Assembly: GCA_036337015.1 (NCBI GenBank)
Contig: JAYZEZ010000007.1
Span: 310,001 to 374,000, forward strand
Reading direction: 5' to 3'
Origin: Casp-alpha2 sp036337015
Lineage (GTDB): Bacteria > Pseudomonadota > Alphaproteobacteria > Rhodospirillales > Casp-alpha2
DNA: 64,000 bases
This document shows, piece after piece, positions 18,226 through 25,743 of the stretch. The position numbers and the translations under genes were made by a program. Position 1 is the stretch's first letter; each line of letters starts with the position of its first letter. A model generated the notes under the pieces. The model did not search any database, was not told the origin of the DNA, and worked only from the letters and a program-made list of their open reading frames with translations.

Positions 18226-18360
18226 TTGAAGCGCACTTTTCAACCAAGTAATATTGTCCGCAAGCGTAGACATGGCTTCCGTAACCGTATGGCAACTGTT
18301 GGGGGTCGGAGGGTTATTGCAAATCGTCGAGCTAAAGGACGAAAGCGCCTTTCTGCATAA
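18226..18360 (+). CDS. rpmH: 50S ribosomal protein L34
   Basis: A 44-residue, very basic protein starting KRTFQPSN and ending AKGRKRLSA, an almost textbook L34. I chose TTG at 18226 as the start: it reproduces the usual N-terminus MKRTFQPSN and has GGAGG 5 nt upstream. An in-frame ATG at 18214 would add four residues but overlaps that ribosome-binding site. First gene of rpmH-rnpA-yidD-yidC-engB-argB, 60 bp before rnpA. Confidence 0.97.
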   Translation: MKRTFQPSNIVRKRRHGFRNRMATVGGRRVIANRRAKGRKRLSA

Positions 18361-18403
18361 TAGTATGACCAAAACCCTTTGCTAGGATAGTAAGTAAACC
18401 TCA

Positions 18404-18419
18404 ATATCGAGTCCGATAT
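18404..18419 (+). promoter_or_regulatory. hairpin at the rnpA start codon
   Basis: A perfect 6-bp stem, ATATCG (18404-18409) and CGATAT (18414-18419), with 4-nt loop AGTC, ends one base before the rnpA ATG. It occupies the position where a ribosome-binding site should be, and no Shine-Dalgarno is visible there. It could restrain rnpA translation relative to rpmH. Confidence 0.4.
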
Positions 18420-18420
18420 C

Positions 18421-18765
18421 ATGTTGCGATTAAAACAACGCTGGCAATTCTTACGCGTTGCATCAGCTGGACAAAAATTTGTTACACCCAGCTTGATTGT
18501 TCAAGCTTTTCAAAATGAGGAAGATAACAAAAGACAAGTTCTTCGTGTTGGCTATACTGTAAGCAAAAAAGTAGGTGGTGCAATTGAACGAAACCGAACA
18601 AAACGTAGGCTTCGAGCCGCGGCTGAGGAAATAATGCCCAAACATGCAAGACTAGGATACGATTTTGTTTTAATAGGAAGGAAAGGAACATTAAAAATGA
18701 AATTTCCTAAGATTATAAAAGACCTTAAGACTGCCTTAAAGAACCTTGAAACCTATATTGAATAG
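18421..18765 (+). CDS. rnpA: ribonuclease P protein component
   Basis: A 114-residue basic protein that binds RNase P RNA and helps remove 5' leaders of pre-tRNA. The diagnostic RNR motif is present as ERNRTKRRLRAA near residues 57-68, preceded by VGYTVSKKVGGA. Length is normal. ATG at 18421. The next gene, yidD, overlaps its end by 20 bp. Confidence 0.96.
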   Translation: MLRLKQRWQFLRVASAGQKFVTPSLIVQAFQNEEDNKRQVLRVGYTVSKKVGGAIERNRTKRRLRAAAEEIMPKHARLGYDFVLIGRKGTLKMKFPKIIKDLKTALKNLETYIE

Positions 18766-19021
18766 AAAGATTGGTCTAAGAAAGGTGGCAAAAGTTATTT
18801 TTGGAAAATTCATAAAAGCTTCGATACGGATTTATCAATTAATTGTTATTCCGTTGTTGCCAACTGGGAACTGCCGTTTCCAGCCTACGTGTTCTCATTA
18901 TGCCATAGATGCAATAGATCAACATGGGCCTGTTCTTGGTAGTTGGCTTGCTCTAAAAAGAATTTCTCGTTGCAATCCTTGGGGTGGAACGGGTGTTGAT
19001 GAAGTGCCGCCAAAGAAATAA
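18746..19021 (+). CDS. yidD: membrane protein insertion efficiency factor YidD
   Basis: A 91-residue small protein with the YidD core: an amphipathic N-terminal helix (RIYQLIVIPLL), then GNCRFQPTCSHYAIDAI and ISRCNPWGGTGVDEVP with three conserved cysteines. It assists YidC-dependent membrane insertion at the inner membrane. The start is TTG at 18746 inside the end of rnpA, or TTG at 18758; the family fold begins after both. It lies 35 bp before yidC. Confidence 0.93.
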   Translation: MKPILNRKIGLRKVAKVIFGKFIKASIRIYQLIVIPLLPTGNCRFQPTCSHYAIDAIDQHGPVLGSWLALKRISRCNPWGGTGVDEVPPKK

Positions 19022-19056
19022 AACAATGTTAAATAACAACAGGTCCGGGTTAAAAG

Positions 19057-20832
19057 ATGATCGAAAATCGTAATATGATACTAGCAGTGGTGATTTCCAT
19101 TGCAATATTAGTTGGATTTGAAGTTTTTTTTGCAAAAACTCAACCAGCCCCAACTTTAGAAAATCAAAATCAATCCGAACAGGACGTTTCAAAAAATAAT
19201 TCCAACACCCCCGTTTCATCAGAGCCACAAAAGCCTGAGATCCTTAATTCAGTACCTTCTCCCGCTACTCATAATATTCCCATCTTGCCAAATGCTAGAA
19301 ATGCGGAAACTCGATCAAAAATCTTAGAGAAGGCACCTAGAATTCAAATTAACACTCCGAGTTTGCATGGCACTATATCATTAGTTGGCGGGCGAATTGA
19401 CGATTTAACTTTGGCGAATTATCGGGAATCCTTAGATGCAAATAGTGACGAAATAATCTTGCTTATACCCAAAGGATCCCCAAAGGGATATTACGCAGAG
19501 TTTGGTTGGGTTTCTGCAGATAACCAGAAAGTGCCTGGTCCAAGTACCTTATGGAAATCTGATAGAGGAATACTGAGTCCAGACAGTCCCGTTACCCTAA
19601 CTTGGGATAATGGACAAGGCTTAAAATTTATTCGCACTTTCTCAATAGATGATAAATATATGTTCACTATTACGCAAACTGTTGAAAATGTAGGAGTAAA
19701 ATCTGCAACTCTGTTTCCTTATGGATTGATTTCCAGACGAACTACGCCTGAAGTTAGTGGTTTTTATATTATCCATGAAGGACTGATGGGAGTAGGGAAC
19801 AGCACACTAGTAGAAATCGATTATTCAGAATTGCAAGAGAAAGGACAAATAAAAGGAGCAACAACTGGCGGTTGGCTAGGCATTACCGATAAATACTGGA
19901 TGACCGCTCTTATTCCAGATCAAAATACTGAAAATAAAACACGTTATTATTACCGCAAAGAAAGTGGTGATGATGTATATCAGGTTGATTATTTAGCAGA
20001 CGCCACCACCATTGCCCCAAAATCAAGTTCAGTTGTAGAAAACAGGCTTTTTGCCGGAGCTAAGCAAGTTTCTGTCATGGATGAATATAACGAAACCCTC
20101 AAGATTGATCGTTTCGATCTAACCATTGACTTCGGTTGGTTCTATTTCCTGACTAAACCAATTTTTTACGCCCTACTATATATAAATGAAATTGTTCAGA
20201 ATTTTGGAGTTTCCATTATTCTTCTAACGATTTTTATTAAGATAGCTTTTTTCCCGCTAGCTAATAAGTCATACACGTCTATGAGTCGAATGAAAAAGCT
20301 TGCCCCACAAATGTCATCCTTACGCGAGCGTTTTAGTGACGATAGACAGCGGCTTAATCAAGAAATGATGGAACTCTACAAAAGAGAAAAAGTAAATCCA
20401 GCTTCTGGGTGTTTACCAATTTTAGTTCAAATTCCAGTATTCTTTGCGCTTTATAAGGTATTATTCGTTAATATAGAAATGCGCCAGGCTCCTTTCTTTG
20501 GCTGGATTAAAGATTTATCCGCAGCCGATCCAACATCATTGTTTAATCTATTTGGCCTAATACCCTGGACACCACCAGAATTTTTAATAATCGGTGTATG
20601 GCCTTTGATTATGGGAGCTTCGATGTACCTTCAACAAAAGTTGAATCCGCAGCCTGCCGACCCCATGCAAGCTAAAATATTTCAATTTTTACCAATCATC
20701 TTCACTTTCTTATTAGCACGTTTCCCTGCAGGTCTAGTAATTTACTGGGCGGTGAATAATGTTTTATCTATGGGACAACAATGGTTAATAATGAAACGGA
20801 TGGGTATTTCCACAAAAGATGCACTGAAATAA
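19057..20832 (+). CDS. yidC: membrane protein insertase YidC
   Basis: A 591-residue inner membrane insertase. It has an N-terminal helix (about 6-24) and a Pro/Asn/Gln-rich linker to about residue 95. The large periplasmic beta domain spans about 100-345, and the conserved insertase core with five helices follows from about 370. The core contains NKSYTSMSRMKKLAPQM, the coiled cytoplasmic loop RQRLNQEMMELYKRE, and NPASGCLPILVQIPVFFALYKVL. It inserts and folds inner membrane proteins with or without SecYEG. Length is typical for alphaproteobacteria. Four bp separate it from engB. Confidence 0.97.
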   Translation: MIENRNMILAVVISIAILVGFEVFFAKTQPAPTLENQNQSEQDVSKNNSNTPVSSEPQKPEILNSVPSPATHNIPILPNARNAETRSKILEKAPRIQINTPSLHGTISLVGGRIDDLTLANYRESLDANSDEIILLIPKGSPKGYYAEFGWVSADNQKVPGPSTLWKSDRGILSPDSPVTLTWDNGQGLKFIRTFSIDDKYMFTITQTVENVGVKSATLFPYGLISRRTTPEVSGFYIIHEGLMGVGNSTLVEIDYSELQEKGQIKGATTGGWLGITDKYWMTALIPDQNTENKTRYYYRKESGDDVYQVDYLADATTIAPKSSSVVENRLFAGAKQVSVMDEYNETLKIDRFDLTIDFGWFYFLTKPIFYALLYINEIVQNFGVSIILLTIFIKIAFFPLANKSYTSMSRMKKLAPQMSSLRERFSDDRQRLNQEMMELYKREKVNPASGCLPILVQIPVFFALYKVLFVNIEMRQAPFFGWIKDLSAADPTSLFNLFGLIPWTPPEFLIIGVWPLIMGASMYLQQKLNPQPADPMQAKIFQFLPIIFTFLLARFPAGLVIYWAVNNVLSMGQQWLIMKRMGISTKDALK

Positions 20833-20836
20833 ACGA

Positions 20837-21532
20837 TTGTTAAGTGAGGCTGCCTTGCCTTCATCCAACCCTAAAAATACTGAATTTATTAACAAATTCA
20901 ACTTTGACGATAAGCAGCTCGAAAATGGACGTATGCTATTTTCTCAGCCCTGTGATTTTATTCTCAGTGCCACTAAAATAAATCAAGTTCCAGAAACTGA
21001 AATTGCCGAAGTGGCCTTTGCAGGACGTTCTAATGTTGGAAAATCGACCTTAATAAATGCGCTAACTGGAAGGAAAACTCTTGCTAGAACATCTAATACG
21101 CCGGGCCGTACACGACAGATCAATTTTTTTGATTTAGCTGGAAGGTTAATGTTAGTTGATCTACCCGGCTATGGATATGCACGTGCGCCAAAAAAAGAAA
21201 TTGCGGAGTGGACAGCGCTAATTGAAGATTATTTGCGTGGTAGAAGGCAACTTTACCGCGTATGTTTATTGATTGATGCTCGCCATGGCCCAAAAGAAAC
21301 AGATCACCAAGCAATGGCATTACTTGATCAATCAGCTGTACCCTATCAACTTATTCTAACAAAATGTGACAAGCTTAAGATAGGTAATCTACAATTGCGA
21401 TTAGGTGACTTAAATGATGAACTATCTCAACATGCCGCTGCCCACCCTCATGTAATTGCTACATCGTCTCGTAATAAAAATGGCATTAGCGAATTACAAG
21501 CAGAAATTGCATTGCTAGCAGTAACCAACTAA
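20837..21532 (+). CDS. engB: ribosome biogenesis GTPase YsxC/EngB
   Basis: A 231-residue GTPase needed for large ribosomal subunit assembly. G1 is GRSNVGKS at 63-70. G2 is the threonine in RTSNTPGRTRQINFF, G3 is DLPGYGYA, and G4 is TKCDKL. The first 40 residues are an extension that is probably not part of the fold. The start is TTG at 20837, four bases after yidC, so coupled translation is likely. Confidence 0.95.
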   Translation: MLSEAALPSSNPKNTEFINKFNFDDKQLENGRMLFSQPCDFILSATKINQVPETEIAEVAFAGRSNVGKSTLINALTGRKTLARTSNTPGRTRQINFFDLAGRLMLVDLPGYGYARAPKKEIAEWTALIEDYLRGRRQLYRVCLLIDARHGPKETDHQAMALLDQSAVPYQLILTKCDKLKIGNLQLRLGDLNDELSQHAAAHPHVIATSSRNKNGISELQAEIALLAVTN

Positions 21533-21554
21533 TTAGGATAGAATCCTTTTTATT

Positions 21555-22469
21555 ATGAACAAAAAATCACAAAAAGGCTCTGCTGCATCAAACCACGACT
21601 GGCTTGGACAGGCTACAGTATTGTCAGAGGCCATGCCATTCATGCAACGCTATGCTGGCGAGACTTTTGTGATCAAATTTGGCGGACATGCTATGGCTAA
21701 TGACCGACTAACCGAACTGTTCGCTAGAGATATAGTCTTACTTCGCCAAATTGGTATAAATCCAATTGTTGTCCATGGGGGCGGCCCACAGATAGGCAAG
21801 ATGCTTGAACAGTTAAAGATGAAAAGTGAATTTGTTGATGGACTAAGGGTCACTGATGCAGAAACTGTTAATATTGTTGAGATGGTCTTATCTGGATCGA
21901 TAAATAAGAAAATTGTATCCGACATCAATTCTGCTGGTGGTTTTGCTGTAGGCCTTTCGGGTAAAGATGGTAATTTAATAAAATGTGAAAAATCAAAAAA
22001 AACGTTAACAGACCCAGATACGAACTTAGAAGTAATTAAAGATCTAGGATTCGTAGGCATACCAACAGAAATTAATCCCCATATCTTAACATTATTTAAC
22101 AAATCAGACATCACTCCAATTATAGCTCCAATTGGAACAGGACCAGATGGCGAAACCTTCAATATCAATGCAGATACTGTAGCAGGCGCAATTGCGAATG
22201 CAGTTTCTGCTAGACGTCTACTAATGTTAACTGACGTTGTTGGTGTAATGGATAATGATGGCAAACTGATAAGTGAGATGTCACTAGCCCAAGCAAGAGA
22301 ATTAATAGAGGACAGCACAATTTCCGATGGTATGATTCCAAAAATTGAAACTTGCATGCGGGCTGTTGAAGAAAATGTAGAAGCTGCAGTTGTAATCGAT
22401 GGACGTGTTGAACACGCTTTGTTAATTGAACTTTTTACAGAAGGTGGCGTTGGAACCTTAATTAAATAA
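21555..22469 (+). CDS. argB: acetylglutamate kinase
   Basis: A 304-residue amino acid kinase phosphorylating N-acetylglutamate, the second step of arginine synthesis. It has KFGGHAM (ATP phosphate binding) near residue 41, VHGGGPQIGKML, VGLSGKDGNLI, ININADTVAGAIA and the C-terminal SDGMIPKIETC. The N-terminal segment before KFGGHAM (about 40 residues, containing EAMPFMQRYAG) is of the arginine-sensitive hexameric type. Just before the ATG a small hairpin (AGGAT 21535-21539 with ATCCT 21543-21547) covers the AGGA ribosome-binding site. Last gene of the rpmH cluster; convergent with the diguanylate cyclase gene. Confidence 0.97.
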   Translation: MNKKSQKGSAASNHDWLGQATVLSEAMPFMQRYAGETFVIKFGGHAMANDRLTELFARDIVLLRQIGINPIVVHGGGPQIGKMLEQLKMKSEFVDGLRVTDAETVNIVEMVLSGSINKKIVSDINSAGGFAVGLSGKDGNLIKCEKSKKTLTDPDTNLEVIKDLGFVGIPTEINPHILTLFNKSDITPIIAPIGTGPDGETFNINADTVAGAIANAVSARRLLMLTDVVGVMDNDGKLISEMSLAQARELIEDSTISDGMIPKIETCMRAVEENVEAAVVIDGRVEHALLIELFTEGGVGTLIK

Positions 22470-22579
22470 CTGTACTAAAAAGTTTGTAGACAATCATTTA
22501 TCCGACCTAGATTGGATTTGTAGACCTTATTAATCTTTAAATTTAATTTTTGAATTAATATTTCGATTTTCTAAAAACT

Positions 22580-23842
22580 TTACAAAGTCGCTAAAAGAAA
22601 TCCTTGTTTGTCTGCATTTTTTACTTGATACATAGCGGCATCAGCACGAGCTACTAATTCTTCCAGTGTTTCATTATCCTTCGGGTTATAGATAGCCACT
22701 CCAACTGAAATACCAAGTGGAAACTTTTCATCACCTGAAAACTGTTTCAAACATTTTGATGCTTCTATGAGGTCCTCAGCCCTTTTCCTAGTCACATCAG
22801 GTGACACTCCATCTAACCACATAGCGAATTCATCGCCACCCAAACGTGCTATCACATCACCAGGGCGCGAAATATCCATCATCAAATCGCGTAATAATAA
22901 CAAGGCATCGTCACCTGCACGATGACCGTGTGCATCATTAACCAATTTAAAATTATCCATATCAACGAAAAACAATGCCGCCATCTCTCCACTCACCTTG
23001 AGGCGAGAAATTCTCCTTGGAAGATCTTCTTCATAAAAAGCCCTACGGTTTAAAAGACCTGTCATACTATCGGTTCTAGATAGGGCAAGCATTCTTTCGT
23101 GATTGCTAATTTGTTCATTAGCAACACCAAGTTGTTTTGCTACATTCTTAATAAGAAAATGCTGATTCTTACCCCAACGTCCCTTACCAGAAGGTCTCCA
23201 GATGGAAATAGCACCATTGATCCGCTTGCGATAGTTAGTTGTCGCTGTAAGAAACTGGTAATTTTTAAAACCTGTCTCAAATGATTTTTGACTATTTTTA
23301 AGCAATGATAACTCAAGCTCAAAACCCTCAATCCGCTTTACAGCACCATACTCGATTGCAATACAAAGATTTTCAGAATTGTCAAATCGATAAACCCGAC
23401 AGCCCGCCACACCTAGAATACGAGTAATTTTCATGGCCGCTATATATAGCATCTTATGCGGCTCAAATTCCTCACGAATAGCACTAATAATTTTATTTAG
23501 ATGCTCCTCACTTGTTCTGGAACCAGTCTTAACTATATGTTTTTCAGTTCTAATAACCTTGTCTGCAAACATTAATCGACGATCTTCGATAGGATCTATG
23601 CCCTTACGGACTAGTCTTCGACAATGATCAGCATCTAAACGAGCTTCAGTTATCGATACTGTGTGCAAGGAACCAAGCCCCATCTCCCGAGATCTCTTAT
23701 TGATAGTGAAGCGAAATATCCAAGACTTTGATTTAAATTTACTAACTTGAAGGTATAACCCTCCCCCATCAGCATAGTTGCCTTGCTTGTTCATCGCTTT
23801 TATTTGTCTATTAGACAAACGATTTAATTTTCTTAAAACCAT
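22580..23842 (-). CDS. diguanylate cyclase with integrase-type arm DNA-binding domain (Arm-GAF-like-GGDEF fusion)
   Basis: A 420-residue protein from the ATG at 23842; an in-frame TTG at 23851 would add three residues. Residues about 7-92 match the N-terminal arm domain (DUF4102) of P4-type tyrosine recombinases: LSNRQIKAM, YADGGGLYLQVS, KSWIFRF, REMGLGSLHTVSITEAR and GIDPIEDRR. Residues about 112-242 look like a GAF sensor. The GGDEF domain follows, with an intact active site GGDEF (335-339) and an I-site RPGD (326-329) five residues before it. It should make c-di-GMP and be product-inhibited. No recombinase core-binding or catalytic domain is present, so it is not an integrase. The frame is open throughout, so the fusion is not an assembly of pseudogenes. 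It is convergent with argB; its upstream side carries four 12-bp tandem repeats. Confidence 0.9.
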   Translation of the reverse strand: MVLRKLNRLSNRQIKAMNKQGNYADGGGLYLQVSKFKSKSWIFRFTINKRSREMGLGSLHTVSITEARLDADHCRRLVRKGIDPIEDRRLMFADKVIRTEKHIVKTGSRTSEEHLNKIISAIREEFEPHKMLYIAAMKITRILGVAGCRVYRFDNSENLCIAIEYGAVKRIEGFELELSLLKNSQKSFETGFKNYQFLTATTNYRKRINGAISIWRPSGKGRWGKNQHFLIKNVAKQLGVANEQISNHERMLALSRTDSMTGLLNRRAFYEEDLPRRISRLKVSGEMAALFFVDMDNFKLVNDAHGHRAGDDALLLLRDLMMDISRPGDVIARLGGDEFAMWLDGVSPDVTRKRAEDLIEASKCLKQFSGDEKFPLGISVGVAIYNPKDNETLEELVARADAAMYQVKNADKQGFLLATL

Positions 23843-23862
23843 GTTTCTCAAAATTTAGTGTA

Positions 23863-23868
23863 ACTATA
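23863..23868 (-). promoter_or_regulatory. candidate -10 element of the diguanylate cyclase gene
   Basis: On the minus strand TATAGT (23868-23863) lies about 20 nt before the ATG. The matching -35 position (23891-23886) reads GAAACA, a poor match, and falls inside the first two 12-bp repeats. The promoter would therefore depend on, or be blocked by, whatever binds the repeats. Confidence 0.35.
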
Positions 23869-23875
23869 ACTTAAA

Positions 23876-23923
23876 TTTCTACACATGTTTCTACACATGT
23901 TTCTACACATGTTTCTACACATG
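23876..23923. repeat. four perfect 12-bp tandem repeats (iterons)
   Basis: The unit TTTCTACACATG occurs four times head to tail at 23876, 23888, 23900 and 23912 with no mismatch; the next bases (TATTATACATAT) break the pattern. A 9-bp partial copy, CATGTTTCT, at 23840-23848 covers the start codon of the adjacent diguanylate cyclase gene. Each unit holds the 6-bp palindrome ACATGT at its junction. The array lies 34-81 bp upstream of that gene. There are no spacers, so it is not a CRISPR. Confidence 0.97.
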
Positions 23924-24105
23924 TATTATACATATAAGTGTTTAGACAATCAATTGTCATTGCATATCCGCAAATGCTCTATAACTCATGAAATCAATAA
24001 GATTTTTTTAGTAAATTATTGTTAGACAGACATGAAGTTAACAAGGAAAAATTGTGCCATCCTTTTAATTTAAATGGTGGGAGCGTATAAGCTCAAACAA
24101 AAATA

Positions 24106-24801
24106 TTGAAAGCATACTTTTTGATAAAAAATAAAAATCATATAAAATCTTTAAATAACAAAGCATGTTGGATTTTTGACCTAGACAATACATTGTATCC
24201 ATCGTCTTGCAATTTACTTGAGCAAGTCGATAAAAAAATAACAAAATACATTGCTGATTTTCTTGGAATAGAAATAGACAAAGCAAATAAGACTAGAAAA
24301 TCTTACTATCAAGACTACGGCACAACCTTATCAGGAATGATGCTCCATCATGGAATGGAGCCTATAGATTACCTTAACTACATTCACGATATTGACCTAA
24401 AAGAAATTTCTCCAAACTTAGCTCTTGATCGAGCTTTGTCAAAAATATCTGGAAGAAAAATAATATACACGAATGGAACTACCAAACATGCTGAACGTAT
24501 ACTCAAAAAATTATCCATTCACCATCATTTTGAAGAAATATTTGATATAATAAAAGCAAGTTACATTCCAAAACCTTCCCCAAAAGCCTTTGAAGAAATT
24601 TTAGGGCGCTTAAAAATAGACGCAAGATCCACTGTTATGGTTGAGGACTTAGTTCGTAATTTAATACCAGCAGCAAACCTTGGAATGACTACAGTTTGGG
24701 TTCGTTCAGATCAAAAATTAGCTCTTAATTTAAAAAATAAAAATAAAATTCATCATATAGTCGACAATTTAACTATTTGGCTAAACAGTATAGAGCCCTA
24801 A
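24106..24801 (+). CDS. HAD-family pyrimidine 5'-nucleotidase
   Basis: A 231-residue haloacid dehalogenase-fold phosphatase. Motif I is FDLDNTLYP with both aspartates, motif II is IIYTNGT, motif III is the lysine in PKPSPKAF, and motif IV is MVEDLVRNL. The pattern and the helical cap (about 45-105) fit the pyrimidine 5'-nucleotidase group, which removes phosphate from UMP/CMP-like nucleotides. The start is TTG at 24106; a stop lies 15 nt upstream in frame, so no earlier start is possible. The first 15 residues are Lys/Asn-rich and may not belong. It stands 80 bp before dapD, possibly in the same transcript. Confidence 0.85.
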   Translation: MKAYFLIKNKNHIKSLNNKACWIFDLDNTLYPSSCNLLEQVDKKITKYIADFLGIEIDKANKTRKSYYQDYGTTLSGMMLHHGMEPIDYLNYIHDIDLKEISPNLALDRALSKISGRKIIYTNGTTKHAERILKKLSIHHHFEEIFDIIKASYIPKPSPKAFEEILGRLKIDARSTVMVEDLVRNLIPAANLGMTTVWVRSDQKLALNLKNKNKIHHIVDNLTIWLNSIEP

Positions 24802-24857
24802 TAGATTGCTGACGCGTATTGACACCTCGACCTACGTACCGCATTTTCGGAAATAAT

Positions 24858-24866
24858 TGATATAAT
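24858..24866 (+). promoter_or_regulatory. candidate extended -10 promoter of dapD
   Basis: TGATATAAT (TG, one base, then a perfect TATAAT at 24861-24866) has no good -35. Transcription would begin near 24873, leaving a very short leader with GGAGG at 24874-24878. That makes the in-frame ATG at 24865 unusable on this transcript. Confidence 0.35.
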
Positions 24867-24882
24867 GAATACAGGAGGCTTC

Positions 24883-25719
24883 ATGACAACCATTCAAAAA
24901 ACTATTGAAGATGCTTGGGAAGTTCGTGATACAATAAGCACTTCGACTTCAGGCGAGATTGCCGAAGCTATAAACGAAGCTTTAAATCTACTCGATTCAG
25001 GAGAAGCGCGCGTCGCAGAAAAAACTGGCGACACCTGGAAAGTAAATGAATGGTTAAAAAAAGCCGTATTATTATCTTTTCGTATTAACGACATGAGTAG
25101 TATTTCGGGTGGACCTGATAGTGCGCCTTGGTTTGATAAAGTTGCATCAAAATTTATAGATTGGGATGACACCCGCTTTCGAAATGCTGGATTCCGAGCC
25201 GTACCTAATTGCATTGTACGTCACTCCGCTTTTATTGCTCCGAATGTAGTATTGATGCCAAGCTTTGTTAATTTGGGGGCTTATGTTGATAATGGCACTA
25301 TGATAGATACTTGGGCTACAGTAGGCAGCTGTGCACAAATTGGAAAGAATTGTCATATTTCTGGAGGTGCCGGCATAGGTGGCGTTCTTGAACCAATACA
25401 AGCTAGCCCTGTTATCATTGAAGATGATTGCTTTATAGGTGCTAGATCAGAAGTAGCTGAAGGCGTAATAGTGGAACAAGGATCCGTGCTTTCTATGGGT
25501 GTGTACATCGGAGCCTCTACTAAAATTATAGATCGCTCAACAGGGGAAGTCATATTTGGCAGAGTCCCTGCTTACTCAGTTATAGTACCCGGAACTATTC
25601 CTGGAAAAGTACTAGCTGATGGGTCTAATGGACCAGGATTATACTGTGCTGTAATTGTCAAACGAGTAGATGAAAAGACTCGATCCAAAACTTCCATAAA
25701 TGATTTACTTCGCGATTGA
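24883..25719 (+). CDS. dapD: tetrahydrodipicolinate N-succinyltransferase
   Basis: A 278-residue left-handed beta-helix acyltransferase adding succinyl-CoA to tetrahydrodipicolinate in the succinylase route to lysine and meso-diaminopimelate. I chose the ATG at 24883 because GGAGG lies 4 nt upstream and MTTIQKTIEDAWEVRD is the usual N-terminus; an earlier in-frame ATG at 24865 adds six residues. Conserved parts include VPNCIVRHSAFIAPNVVLMP, YVDNGTMIDTWATVGSCAQ, HISGGAGIGGVLEP and IGARSEVAEG. It is followed 24 bp later by dapE. Confidence 0.97.
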   Translation: MTTIQKTIEDAWEVRDTISTSTSGEIAEAINEALNLLDSGEARVAEKTGDTWKVNEWLKKAVLLSFRINDMSSISGGPDSAPWFDKVASKFIDWDDTRFRNAGFRAVPNCIVRHSAFIAPNVVLMPSFVNLGAYVDNGTMIDTWATVGSCAQIGKNCHISGGAGIGGVLEPIQASPVIIEDDCFIGARSEVAEGVIVEQGSVLSMGVYIGASTKIIDRSTGEVIFGRVPAYSVIVPGTIPGKVLADGSNGPGLYCAVIVKRVDEKTRSKTSINDLLRD

Positions 25720-25743
25720 TTAAATTTTAATAGATGAAAATCC

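Noticed and set aside
21650..22357. Long open frame of 235 codons antisense to argB
   Set aside because: It lies wholly within argB, and its residue content (Ser/Ile/Pro-rich) reflects the opposite strand of a conserved gene.
22580..23842. Integrase or prophage remnant
   Set aside because: Only the arm domain is recombinase-like. The R-H-R-H-Y catalytic domain is absent, the frame is open through a complete GGDEF domain, and no other phage gene or att-like duplication of the tRNA is seen.
23876..23923. CRISPR array
   Set aside because: The 12-bp units are directly adjacent, with no spacers and no cas genes.
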